64,000 bases of DNA, taken from contig JAFEMH010001365.1 of assembly GCA_022495995.1 (NCBI GenBank), positions 1 through 64,000 on the forward strand, in the 5' to 3' direction. A program made the position numbers and the translations under genes. Of the stretch, positions 9,654-19,339 are shown one piece after another. A model generated the notes under the pieces. That model had not been told where the DNA came from and ran no database searches. It was given only the letters and a program-made list of their open reading frames with translations. This DNA comes from Adenophora triphylla var. japonica (taxonomy: Eukaryota > Streptophyta > Magnoliopsida > Asterales > Campanulaceae). How positions within the stretch are numbered: position 1 is the stretch's first letter; each line of letters begins with the position of its first letter.

Positions 9654-11126
9654 TCAAGTACTAAGGCGAGTTGAAACTAAGCGACGTTTCAACCTCTCCG
9701 TGTTAGATCGTTCTTGCCTCCCCAAATCAGCTTCTACCTTGATTTCTCCCCGCAAGTATAACTTCGCCTTCTCTCTCCAGACCCACCTTCCTTGCAATGC
9801 CTCCCCTTGAAACTTGGACACACCTTGTTTCTTGCATCGACTGTTCTTGGTCTGAATCCGCTCTCTGTTAGGGCCCTTGGACATCCACACCGCGTTGATC
9901 AACTTTGTGTCCTCCCCAACATACCGTTTCTTGATGTCTCCCCTTTTTACACCAACAGGCCGGTTCTTAAGCCTCTTGCTCCCACCGGAACGAACATCGA
10001 CATTGTAGGTAGAGTACAACGTCTTCCCCTTAACCCCATGAGCCAACACCTTAGCCCCTTTTGTGACTTCCCAAGACCCACCAATGAAAGAAACACCATA
10101 CCCTTCACTGTCAAGTTGTCCCACGGAAATCACCCTTATCTTCAAATCCGGAACATGCATCACGTCGTGTAGTTGTAAAACAGCCCCATTAGGTATCTTC
10201 ATCATTACATCCCCCTTACCTTTGATCTTCAATGGTTGACCATCACCAAGATAGAGAACCCCAAAATCTCCAGTTTTGTATCGCTTCATTGATTCTGCAT
10301 CCCCACTAGCATGACAAGAAGCTCCAGAATCCAACACCCAATCTTCACCCGACTGCTCCTCCTCTAGGATTAATACATCACCACCATCATCCACCACGTT
10401 AGCACCACCACCTTTTTCCGAACAGTCATAACTAATATGACCTAATTCGCCACAGTTGTAGCACTTGACCTTTTTCCCTTTAGGTCTCCCCCTATTTCTC
10501 TCCACCCTAAGTGCAGCCCCATCTATGGACGATTCTCCCCTTTTCTCTTTCCTTCGCAACTCCTCTTGAAGGACGAGATCTCTAACCTCCGTATACACCA
10601 ATGCTGTTTTCGACGTACTAATCGTTGTGACAGTAACCTCCCAACTATCAGGCAATGACTTTAGTAGAAAACAAGCTAGCACTTCATCGGAGAAAGTAAT
10701 ATCAACACTTTTCAATTGGTCCACCATACCTTTGAAATTGCCGATATGACTTGCCGCTGTCTGCCCCTCTGACATCTTCGCATTCGCAAACCTCTTTATC
10801 AAATGCACCTTATTGATATTCGACGGCTTCTCATGCATGTCCGACAGCGTTTGTAGCAACTCCACCGTTGTCTTGGCCTCCATAGCGTTCCGTGCAACAT
10901 CGTCGGTTAGGGCACTCCTCACTGCTCCTAACGCCTTCCGATCCAACGTCTCCCAATCTCCTTGTGACATGTCTTCGGGCTTCGCCTTCAAGGGTCCATG
11001 AAGATCCTTACAATAAAGGTAGTCTTCAATTCTTGTCTTCCAAAACGTGAAATTCACACCGTTGAATTTCTCGATTGAGTTCTTCATCTTGACTGCTTCA
11101 CCAAAATCCCCAAGAACGCGATTCAA
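9654..11126 (-). CDS. Gag and protease motif of the TR-GAG copia element, intact
   Basis: A 490-residue uninterrupted frame. Residues about 20-180 are a UBN2/Tnt1-type gag (IEKFNGVNFTFWKTRIEDYL). Basic residues precede a CCHC knuckle KCYNCGELGHISYDC at about 222-236. The aspartic protease motif WVLDSGASCHAS follows near 262, with the flap-side block MKIPNGAVLQLHDVMHVPDL. After residue about 360 the frame departs from copia pol and becomes basic and unrecognised, so the protein ends after the protease instead of continuing to integrase. It is intact despite the element's deletion, which fits a retained packaging role. The start Met lies about 45 bp from the primer site. An alternative start MKNSIEKFNG is closer to the usual gag N-terminus. 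Confidence 0.85.
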   Translation of the reverse strand: MNRVLGDFGEAVKMKNSIEKFNGVNFTFWKTRIEDYLYCKDLHGPLKAKPEDMSQGDWETLDRKALGAVRSALTDDVARNAMEAKTTVELLQTLSDMHEKPSNINKVHLIKRFANAKMSEGQTAASHIGNFKGMVDQLKSVDITFSDEVLACFLLKSLPDSWEVTVTTISTSKTALVYTEVRDLVLQEELRRKEKRGESSIDGAALRVERNRGRPKGKKVKCYNCGELGHISYDCSEKGGGANVVDDGGDVLILEEEQSGEDWVLDSGASCHASGDAESMKRYKTGDFGVLYLGDGQPLKIKGKGDVMMKIPNGAVLQLHDVMHVPDLKIRVISVGQLDSEGYGVSFIGGSWEVTKGAKVLAHGVKGKTLYSTYNVDVRSGGSKRLKNRPVGVKRGDIKKRYVGEDTKLINAVWMSKGPNRERIQTKNSRCKKQGVSKFQGEALQGRWVWREKAKLYLRGEIKVEADLGRQERSNTERLKRRLVSTRLST

Positions 11127-11170
11127 AAATTAATCAACTAATGAAAAGATTTTGAATCCTCCGAACCAAA

Positions 11171-11182
11171 GCTCTGATACCA
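11171..11182 (-). other. Primer binding site of the TR-GAG element
   Basis: Minus-strand TGGTATCAGAGC, two bases after the LTR end; complementary to the 3' end of plant initiator tRNA-Met. Confidence 0.85.
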
Positions 11183-11184
11183 GT

Positions 11185-11652
11185 TATTGTGAAATTGGTG
11201 CTCCCCCGTTGCAATCAAAACAAAGAAATCAACACACCCACACGTACAAGAAAGAAACAATCACACACAAGAACACAAGAGTTGTTTACCCGGTTCATTC
11301 ACCAACTCGTGAACTACGTCTGGGGGCAATTGCCAAGCCAATATGTATTCTAATATGTTGCTACAATGTATTCTAGGCCAAAATTATGCTTATATAGTTA
11401 TACAAGGAAGCCCTAACTCAGTTTAAGAAGAGATCTAAACGAATTAGGAAACAAATCAAAACTGTGCTGAAATCCCGAACCAAGCGCGGCCGCGCAGACC
11501 CCTAGCGCGGTCTCCCTCCACGCCAGAAAACTCAACACCCACGTTTGACCTTCCAGCGCGGTCGCTCTCCTCCTCGAGCGCGGCCGCTCTCCTTCGCAGA
11601 AGCTCCTCCGACGTTTTCTTCTCCCTTGCAGTTTTAGGATCCAATCCCAACA
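11185..11652 (-). repeat. 5' LTR of the TR-GAG copia element
   Basis: 468 bp matching 9069-9535. Its inner terminal base pair is altered (TATTG instead of TGTTG). A TATA-like CTATATAAGC is retained on the minus strand. Confidence 0.9.
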
Positions 11653-11845
11653 AATGCAAACTTATTTCTATTTTGGTCCGTCCCACGTAAATGCAAACTT
11701 TCCAAAATGGAAATAAATATTTCACTTTTACACTCACAACATTCTCTCTCCTCACTATTCTTCCCACTCATTCTCTCTCCTATTTAATTTTTCATACTCA
11801 CTACATTTAACTTTTTCTCTTTCTTACATCACTTTTCCTTAATTC

Positions 11846-12295
11846 TGATGAAGATCAAGATACGAATTAGTTTAGTTTAATGTAATTTTCAGAATTTTAT
11901 TTAATTAGGTGATAATATCATGTTTAGAATTAGATTTAGTCAATGTTTTAATGTTTTAGAGGTTTATTTGGTTACTATATAGATTAGGGTTAAATTTAGA
12001 AGTATTTGACTTGTTTTTCAAGTCGTAGGAGTCCTATAAAATTAGGTTTATGTGTAATTCCGAATATCAGTTGAATGATTAATAAAAATTGAGTGTTTTC
12101 TTGTTTCAACTTGTAGTCTTGATTAATTTCGACTGCTGTTGAAGGATTGATTCGCGTATTTATTAATTTCTACCCGTAATCAATCTTTATTTCCTAAAAG
12201 TGATTAAATTTCTTTTGGATGCCGACTCTCCGTATCGATTAAATTTTACGAGTGTTGAAGATCGATTACTAGTATTGATTAAATTCTACTAGTAT
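11846..12295 (+). repeat. 5' LTR of the mini LTR element
   Basis: About 450 bp from TGATGAAG up to the primer site. It does not end in the usual CA, so the 3' boundary is approximate. Confidence 0.7.
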
Positions 12296-12308
12296 TGGTA
12301 TCAGAGCC
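12296..12308 (+). other. Primer binding site of the mini LTR element
   Basis: TGGTATCAGAGCC, a perfect initiator-tRNA-Met primer site directly downstream of the first repeat. Confidence 0.85.
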
Positions 12309-12331
12309 AAAACCAGGGATTCTCGTTTCGG

Positions 12332-12898
12332 TTGAGGTATCCGTTTATCAATTTTTGTTCTCCTTATATTCTCAAAAAAAAAATGTTTGATTTTTCATGG
12401 CCTTTCATTGAATCTACGACTATTGATCTTCTCATCGATTGGTCGAAACCTCCAATTTATGATAAGTGTTCTTGCGAAATTTGTCAATCTGACAATGTTT
12501 TGCCTTTAGCCAATACAGCCACTACACAACCTCTATTTTATTTCTTTTGGCCGATCTATGATGAAAAAATCGGTACCCATCAATTTAATGATCCATTTGA
12601 TATTCCTCAATCGAAGACATTTTTTTCTAGCTATATAAAAAATTTGCTACTCCATGAATTCATTCGATTGTTTTGGGCTGATTGGATGGATGTTATCACC
12701 CAAGTAAACAAATTCAAGGTTCGCCAAAGATTTGAGAATTGTCATATTCTGATATCAAATCCGATTGAAAGGAAGATGGTGTTACATGTTCTTTATGCAC
12801 TGCTACAAATTCGAGGACGAGCAAATCCAAATTCGAGGACGAATTTTTCGAAGCCGAGGAGAATGATGAAGATCAAGATACGAATTAGTTTAGTTTAA
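12332..12898 (+). CDS. Unrecognised 188-residue frame inside the mini LTR element
   Basis: An open frame beginning 24 bp after the primer site and running 35 bp into the second LTR. It is rich in Phe, Ile, Trp and Cys (CSCEICQSDN near residue 47; FWADWMDVITQV in the second half) and ends in a basic tail that is simply translated LTR. No gag knuckle, protease or polymerase motif is present. It could be a relic of a captured sequence or a chance frame. Its position, right behind the primer site, is where gag would start. I do not assign a function. Confidence 0.35.
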   Translation: MRYPFINFCSPYILKKKMFDFSWPFIESTTIDLLIDWSKPPIYDKCSCEICQSDNVLPLANTATTQPLFYFFWPIYDEKIGTHQFNDPFDIPQSKTFFSSYIKNLLLHEFIRLFWADWMDVITQVNKFKVRQRFENCHILISNPIERKMVLHVLYALLQIRGRANPNSRTNFSKPRRMMKIKIRISLV

Positions 12899-13313
12899 TG
12901 TAATTTTCGGAATTTTATTTAATTAGGTGACAATATCATGTTTAGAATTAGATTTAGTCAATGTTTTAATGTTTTAGAGGTTTATTTGGTTACTATATAG
13001 ATTAGGGTTAAATTTAGAAGTATTTGACTTGTTTTTCAAGTCGTAGGAGTCCTATAAAATTAGGTTTATGTGTAATTCCGAATATCAGTTGAATGATTAA
13101 TAAAAATTGAGTGTTTTCTTGTTCCAACTTGTAGTCTTGATTAATTTCGACTGCTGTTGAAGGATTGATTCGCGTATTGATTAATTTCTACCCGTAATCA
13201 ATCTTTATTTTCTAAAAGTGATTAAATTTCTTTTGGATGCCGACTCTCCGTATCGATTAAATTCTACGAGTGTTGAAGATTGATTACTAGTATTGATTAA
13301 ATTCTACTAGTAT
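12864..13313 (+). repeat. 3' LTR of the mini LTR element
   Basis: Direct repeat of 11846-12295, same orientation, preceded by a purine tract at about 12851-12863. Similarity to the first copy fades beyond about 13320. Confidence 0.7.
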
Positions 13314-13562
13314 TGATATCTATCCAAGTCTTTTGCTGCAATTCCTTAATTCACACACCCAAAAAGTTGGTTTACATTCACGGGGGACGGAGGGAGTATA
13401 TAAAACAAACAAAAAGTTAAGTAATGGCATTAGGGTAGTAGATGCATTGAATACAGAAAAAACAATGAACAAACATAGAATTAAGAAGTCCAAGTTTCAT
13501 TATAGATAAATAGTTGGCATTTGTCAAATGGCAAATGGCACATTAGTGCAAGTTTCAATTAA

Positions 13563-13934
13563 GACCATCCCCATCAGTAGTGATCCTGACTCAACCCAAC
13601 CTCAAATAAAATATTAATTTTTCTTATTTTCATATACACACTTCAAACCTTATATAATTTATACTCCCATCAGTGACCTCGACCCAACCCAACCCAACCC
13701 AACCTTTTAAAAATAAAATTAATATATAAAATATATTAATTTTAAAAATATATTTATATAAATACAAAATCAAAATAATTTGATCAAAAAAAAAAAAGAT
13801 AATGCACAACCGGGGCCAACCGAAGGGCAACCAATTGCCCGGAGTCATGCAATTTCGTGACTTTCCTTGTTTTTTTTTTTTTTTTTTTTTTTTTGGGGTG
13901 ACTCTCACTTGGAGAGTCACCGATGTGTATGGTC
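13563..13934. mobile_element. Tourist-like MITE
   Basis: 372 bp with imperfect inverted ends GACCATCCCCATCAGT and GACCATACACATCGGT (reverse strand), flanked by TAA at 13560-13562 and 13935-13937, as expected of PIF/Harbinger MITEs. The sequence is absent from the corresponding place in block copy 2. It contains tandem ACCCA-type repeats (13680-13705) and a long T run at 13870-13893. Non-coding. Confidence 0.65.
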
Positions 13935-14329
13935 TAAGAAGTCCAAGTTTCACGTGAATTGTAATGTGACTACAAACGTATCAACTTTGGTAATTTCACT
14001 TCTCATGTTGACATTTTCTGGCAATATAAGGCATTTTTGGATGGGCGTTAAGAAAATTGGAAGAAGTTAACGAAGTGGACAGAAAATGTAACGACCTTAT
14101 TTCAAAAATATATCATTCACCCCGTAATTTCAATAACTCCTTTTTTATCACTATTTCGTCAATTATATTCCTGAAACACACCACATTTTGTTAATAAGTT
14201 AAAGTGTTTTAAACATTAAACATTGTTGAACACACCCATTTTTCACTTTAGCATGTTGTACTAATAATAGATTACAACTATAATCAATAATAATGTGGGG
14301 GTGTATTCAACAATTACCTTGTCTATATA

Positions 14330-14609
14330 CTCCCTCCGTCCCATTACAATTCACTCACTTACTGTTCACGCGTAGATTAAGGAAAAAATAATGATATACT
14401 CCGTAAATGTTGTGAGTGTAAAAGTAAAATAGGAGAGAGAATGAGTGGGATGAATAGTAAATTATAATGGTGTTGTGAGTATTAAAATAATGTAGGAGAG
14501 AGAATGAGTGGAAGGAATAGTGATAAAAACTTTTAATTTTAGGAAGTGTGTGATTTGTAGTGGGACGCCCAAAAAGAAAAGTGTGTGATTTGTAATGGGA
14601 CGGAGGGAG
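14330..14609. mobile_element. Stowaway-type MITE 2
   Basis: 280 bp, CTCCCTCCGTCCC to its reverse complement, flanked by TA (14328-14329, 14610-14611). The second block copy has the region without it near 45234-45253. Inside, the motif AGGAGAGAGAATGAGTGG occurs twice about 75 bp apart. Non-coding. Confidence 0.85.
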
Positions 14610-14798
14610 TATAATATTAAAGTAGAGTCATTTTCTATTCGTACGTACACAGCTTGCCACGTGGCTTTATGACGTGAAATTTCACGTGACAGTCTACGAT
14701 AAGATGACTCAAGTAGATCAATTTAATTTTTTAAAATCAAGTAATTCAATTTACATATTTATAATTTCAAATTAATCATTACACAGTAAGATTTATTT

Positions 14799-15274
14799 GC
14801 CAAAATCTAGGGAGAAAGTTTCTCCATAAGTTATGGAGAAACGGGTCCCGACTTGTCGCGCGACAATGAACTGGATATCCAGAACCTTATGAAAATGATA
14901 TCCAGAAACCTTCAAATGAATATCCAGAAACCTTCAAAATGTTTCTGGATATTCATTTGATGGTTTCTGGATATACATTTGAAGGTTTCTGGATATCCAG
15001 AAACCTTCAATAGCAATTTACGGATATGCCCTAACACATTTCGGATATGCACCTTCAGCTTTACGGATATCCACCTAACAGCTTCGGATATACATTTCAC
15101 ATACTTACGGATATGCACCTAACGGTTTGGATATCAAACCCAAAGCTTCGGATATCCAAAGCTTTGGTCTTGGTCTTGGTTTTTTTTTTCTGGATATCAA
15201 ATGCAAAGCTTCTGGCTATTAAAAACACGTTTCTCCATAGTTATGGAGAAACGCGTTTCTCAGCAGACCTACTC
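14799..15274. mobile_element. MULE-like foldback element, family member A
   Basis: 476 bp flanked by a perfect 9-bp duplication GATTTATTT (14790-14798, 15275-15283). The single-copy site is at 45416-45424 in block copy 2, so insertion is proven. It ends with hairpin-forming arms of the type TTTCTCCATAAGTTATGGAGAAA on the left and TTCTCCATAG...GAGAAACGCGTTTCTC on the right, then GACCTACTC. The interior is an array of about twelve GGATATCC/GATATC-centred short repeats spaced roughly 20-30 bp. There is no transposase. Nine-bp duplications fit the Mutator superfamily. Members B, C and D lie at 30686, 31998 and 26848. Confidence 0.85.
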
Positions 15275-17124
15275 GATTTATTTAGATCCGTGATAAGATT
15301 ACCTATTTTAAAATATGAAGAAATTTCTATATATTTTGTTAATTGTTATCGATTCCTTTAAAAGTTGACGTGATTGTTTTTAGGTTAGATTGTGCTTGTG
15401 GGTTTGGAATTTTTGGGTGGAGCCTTCAACGTATTCTATCCTCATGCGACGCTAATATTCCTCAAATAAAGAGCAGGAAGTTCCCTATCGAAACAGTATA
15501 TTCCGTCCGTCTGAAAATAAATGTTCAAAAAAATATCTAAATTTACTTTTGATCAAGAAAAAATTTAATATTTTTTGGGATATTCATTTTGAGACCGATG
15601 AAGTACATCAGAATTAATTTTAACAAATTTATCTGAACAAATATTTATAGTATGAGTTCTCTCTTTACTTTTCATTTGAATTATGGGTACCGTGAATGTT
15701 GTTATTGTCACGCCCCGAACTTGAGGCATGTGCCAAGGGCATGACAACGACCACATGCTCATAAAGAAACCTTAAAAGCCTACAATAATCTTACTTTACA
15801 ATCCAACCATTTTACACTTGAAACGTTTATCAATAATCAAAGGAATCCAGAGCAGTCTAACCTCAATAAATATCATTAACCAAAATAATTAATCTCCAAA
15901 GATTAAATGAATAAATGACGTTCTCAAAGCCAAACCGGCACTCGTCATAATAAAACCTAACTCACTCACTAAGAGTTTATAACCAAAAGAAGTTCACCAG
16001 GTACATTAATGAAATCATGAAATTGAACAATACTTTGCAGTCGCTTTCTCCTTCGGTCACATCCAATCCAAGATAGCTGCTCCACAACCGTAAAAGCTAT
16101 TTATCTGAAAATAATAAAAGGATGAGTTGCAAAGCCCAGCAAGTAACAAATACCTCTACTAGTTGAACCAAAAATGTAAGGCAGATAGAAATGCTTCTAC
16201 AAAACTCTTTGCATTTAAAAGTCATGAAGGGAATGATGATCTCACCAAAGTTGTTATGGTAAAACACTTTAAATCACTTAAAAAAAAAGACATTTTATGC
16301 AATTCAGTTCAAAGACTATGGCTAGACTTATCTAGGTAGTAGGGCCCATTGTACACTAATCCCCAATGAGGGGTCCACTGAAACCTAGTTCTGAAACTGG
16401 TCTAATACTGTATAGCCACACTTCGCCCGATGGCAAGGCCCACTGATTACCACACTTAGCCCTGGTGGCGAGGTCCACTATTTACCACACTTAATCCTGT
16501 GGCGGGGTCCACTATACATAGCCAACTAAGTGCATGAAAACTATTTTAATGAAACACTTACATTGCAGTCAATTTCAATAGAACAATTATATTGCAATTA
16601 CTTTCAATCAGAACACTACAGTCACTTTTATGAAACACATATCTGGTTCGCGTTGATGGAAACGATATTTGAAAATATTAATTTTATTTTGAAAAAGGTT
16701 CGGACAAATTTTAATAATATAAATACATTTGAAAATACTAGAAAAAAAGGTAAAAGTCACTTGCCTCGAGCGGTCCAACAAAATGGAGTATCAATTACTC
16801 TGATCAAAATTCACTTGACCTATATTGGAACAATATACTATCTTAATAACATAATAAACTGATCAAAACAAGCACTCAAATTACAACTTCTATTAACCGG
16901 CTTCGTTCAATTGACACTAATCCAATCCCACTATTTTCGATCGCAACCATTATTTTCCCAAAATCCCTTTAAGAATTGCTATTACCTTAAGAGAGCACAA
17001 CCAAAGATTATTGTTTTCACTAATAAGATTTCAACTTCCAACACTATTGTTCAATAATTTTTTAAAAAAAACTCAATATGGAAAAATCTGACCAATTTCT
17101 AAATCACCAAATTTCAATGGAATT
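15275..17124 (+). other. Unclassified part of duplicated block 1
   Basis: No gene is seen. The sequence is shared with 45416-47534. It includes a TGTCACGCCCCGAAC motif at about 15707, followed by a long AT-rich tract, and a 35-bp minisatellite. It resembles no element I can name. The empty site for the 47535-53901 copia is at 17096-17100 (TTTCT). Confidence 0.5.
16415..16519 (+). repeat. 35-bp minisatellite, three units
   Basis: Units start CCACACTT at 16415, 16450 and 16485 and each contains a GTGGCGAGGTCCACT-like core. The array is conserved at 46561-46664 in the second block copy, so it predates the duplication. Confidence 0.8.
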
Positions 17125-17674
17125 TGATATAGTTCCACATTATACTCAAACAAACCAAGGAAGCATGGTTGGAGCAACTCAAGGAAGCATGGGCAAAGGG
17201 GCAACCAACGCAGTTGAGCAACAACATCGTATTGGAGCCAAAGTGGGCGCTTCAATCGGGAGCGCGGGCGCCCGGTTGCGGAACATGGAGGGCTTCCTAC
17301 GGGGCTTGAGGCGCACGCCTCACAGTGGCCATGCGGCCGCCTCAAGCGCCGACTGCAGACCATGAAGCACGGTGGTGGAGGCGGACGCCTCACATGCGCG
17401 GGCGGGCGCCCGGCGTCAACCCGAATTCCTTATTTACGAATTTTCTTTGTTTCTTTATTTTTAGATGCTTTGTTTTATTGAACGATAGTTGGGGTTATTT
17501 TAGTCCTTATGTTTCTAAGTCGTTTTAGGGTTATTAGGAAGTATTTAAACATCTTTATGGTCTTGGATTAGGCAGACTTTGTTTTATTGAATTTTTATAA
17601 GAAAGCTGAAGCTTTTCTTCGTAACTTTGGTTGTTAATTCCGTTCGGCTATTTCTCATAGGCTTTTGGCTATCA
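17125..17674 (+). repeat. 5' LTR of the Ty3/gypsy element
   Basis: TGATATAGTTCC to TTTTGGCTATCA, with 5-bp inverted ends. A GC-rich segment at 17240-17420 contains GCGCACGCCTCAC-type and GGGCGCCCGG motifs, and GTATTTAAAC at about 17538 could serve as a TATA-like element. It differs from the 3' LTR by numerous substitutions and small indels. Confidence 0.9.
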
Positions 17675-17676
17675 TT

Positions 17677-17685
17677 TGGTATCAG
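17677..17685 (+). other. Primer binding site of the gypsy element
   Basis: TGGTATCAG two bases after the LTR; the match to the initiator-tRNA-Met site breaks off after nine bases. Confidence 0.7.
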
Positions 17686-17699
17686 TATCCTGGTTATCA

Positions 17700-18737
17700 A
17701 TGGCCGAACGCGGACGTGGTGCTCGAGATGGTCGTCGTGGACAGGGTAGAGGCCGGCGTGCAAACCCCTGTGCGGATGAAATCCATCGGGAGAGAGACCT
17801 ACGCGATATTGAGAATGACGAATTGCGAAACCAAGTTCGCGGCTCCAACAAAGAGATTGCGATATGAGGGCTCCCACCGATGTGGGCTCGATCTCAGACG
17901 GCTCGTCGATGAGGGAGGCTTTGCAGACGGGCGCAATCCCTTCGCTCGTGGTCATGATCGTGGACGAGGCTTGGGCCGATCCTTCGAAGGATATCGGCAT
18001 GAAGATCGACATCCCGGAGTTTTAAGGTAAGGCACACCCCGATGAGTTCATTGATTGGCTAAATACCTTGAACGTGTGTTTGATTTGAAACCCATGGACG
18101 ATAGTCATAAGGTTAAGGTTGTGGCAATCAAATTAAAAAAACATGCTTCTATATGGTGGGAACATGTTAAGAAGCAACGAGCGAGAGAGGGGAAATCGAA
18201 AATTCACTCTTGGGATAAGATGAAAAAGTTGCTACGAAGGAAATTCCTTCCTGACCACTATAGACGGGGAGGCTTTTCTTGATTACCATAATTTGAAACA
18301 GGGATATGACCGTTGAGGAGTTCATCAACGAGTTTGATCGGTTGCAGATGCGGTGTGATGTTTCCGAAGAGGATGAACAGACCGTTGCTCGCTTCCTTGG
18401 GGGACTACGTGTTGACGTGTCGGAGGTGGTTCAATTGCAGCAGTATTGGACCTATACGGATGTGTGTCGACTTGCCTTGAAGGTTGAGAAACAGTTGAAG
18501 CGAAAGAAAGTGGTGAATCGTTGGCCGAGCAGGGATGTTACCAACACTAGGGGCGTTGGTAGTTCTAGCACACCAAAAGGGGTTCCCAACCGCTCCGAAA
18601 ACACCGATTCTGACCAATTCGGGTACCACCGCAGCAAAGAAATACTAGGGGGAGGCAACTGCGAGATGCTTCAAATGTCAGGGTATTGGTCACCTTCAAG
18701 CCGAGTGTCCCAACAGGAATGTTGTTGCCTTACTTGA
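17700..18737 (+). pseudogene. Gypsy gag, frameshifted
   Basis: Starts MAERGRGARDGRRGQGRGRR at 17700, a typical basic gypsy gag N-terminus, then shifts frame. The Retrotrans_gag core is readable as HPDEFIDWLN near 18040 and WWEHVKKQRAREGKSKIHSW, KLLRRKFLPDHY in 18055-18282. The next segment, 18306-18737, has MTVEEFINEFDRLQMRC and ALKVEKQLKRKK. The CCHC knuckle CFKCQGIGHLQAECP is present at 18667 onward but in a different frame from the preceding segment. At least four frame changes make this a pseudogene. Confidence 0.85.
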
Positions 18738-18744
18738 GGAAGAG

Positions 18745-19322
18745 TTGCCGGTCTATGATGAAGCAGAAGATGTGTCCGACGTCGAGTCCGTGGTGGTTTA
18801 TGCAGACAAGGGTCCGGCCTTGGTGGTTAGACGTGTGTTGAACGCAATGTGGATGATGATCAGTGGCTTCGCCATAATATCTTCAATACTAAGTGCACTG
18901 CCAAGGGTAAGGTTTGCAAGGTTATTATTGATGGTGGTAGTTGTGAGAATGTTGTGTCTACTACAATGGTGGATAAGCTGAGTTTGCCTACGATTGTACA
19001 CCCACAGCCATATAAGTTGTCTTGGTTGATCAAGGGCAATGAGCTCAAGGTGGATAAGCGGTGCCTCGTGCAGTTTTCTATTGGCAAGCGTTATAAAGAT
19101 GAGGTGTGGTGTGATGTGGTACCAATGGATGCATGCCATATTTTGTTGGGTAGGCCGTGGTTGTTTGACAGGCGGGTTAAGCATGATGGGTTCAAGAATA
19201 CGTACACCTTCCGCATGAATGATGTCTCTATTACTCTTTGTCCGACGGACCCGAGACAGGAGCAGACTATTAGTGAGAAACCTACGACTGCTGTTGTTCA
19301 CCAACTCCTTAGCCGTGCGTAG
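18745..19322 (+). pseudogene. Gypsy aspartic protease region
   Basis: The retropepsin-like block is readable in 18849-19322: VCKVIIDGGSCENVVSTTMV, where DGGS stands in for the DTGA/DSGA active site as is common in plant gypsy, then CHILLGRPWLFDRRV near residue 93 of the frame. It is preceded by an acidic linker in another frame (18745-18848). The active-site Asp is present. A frame break separates it from the reverse transcriptase. Confidence 0.8.
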
Positions 19323-19339
19323 TTTGATTCAGAATCGCA

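Larger units (their letters stand above)
9069..11652 (-). mobile_element. Non-autonomous Ty1/copia element of TR-GAG type
   Basis: A complete short element of 2584 bp with two LTRs (TGTTG...CAACA), a 5-bp target duplication AATGC (9064-9068 and 11653-11657), a primer site and a polypurine tract. The only ORF is gag plus the protease motif; integrase, reverse transcriptase and RNase H are absent. This fits the terminal-repeat-with-gag class that depends on enzymes of a related autonomous element. The LTRs differ at about a dozen positions by eye, mostly C/T changes, indicating a fairly recent insertion. Confidence 0.9.
11846..13341 (+). mobile_element. 1.5-kb mini LTR element (Ty3/gypsy-derived, non-autonomous)
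   Basis: Two direct repeats of about 450 bp (11846-12295 and 12864-13313) begin TGATGAAGATCAAG and differ at roughly ten positions by eye. A canonical primer site TGGTATCAGAGCC follows the first. The second is preceded by TTCGAGGACGA and a purine-rich AGCCGAGGAGAA, as at the 3' end of gypsy elements. About 570 bp of interior carries one 188-residue frame. The outer 3' end is uncertain: an 11-bp direct repeat TTCCTTAATTC flanks 11846-13341, longer than the 5 bp expected of LTR elements. It is inserted in Stowaway MITE 1. Confidence 0.7.
9042..13396. mobile_element. Stowaway-type MITE 1, carrying two nested LTR elements
   Basis: The ends are CTCCCTTCGACCC and, on the other strand, CTCCCTCCGTCCC, flanked by TA at 9040-9041 and 13397-13398. 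The second block copy has the uninterrupted site (GGAATATATAAAAC at 44242-44255), which proves the insertion and its TA duplication. Removing the nested elements (9069-11652 and 11846-13341, with their duplications) leaves about 260 bp, normal for Stowaway. It has no coding capacity of its own. Confidence 0.85.

Noticed and set aside
15705..15740. LTR start at TGTCACGCCCCGAAC
   Set aside because: No matching second LTR, primer site or coding region is present in either block copy.
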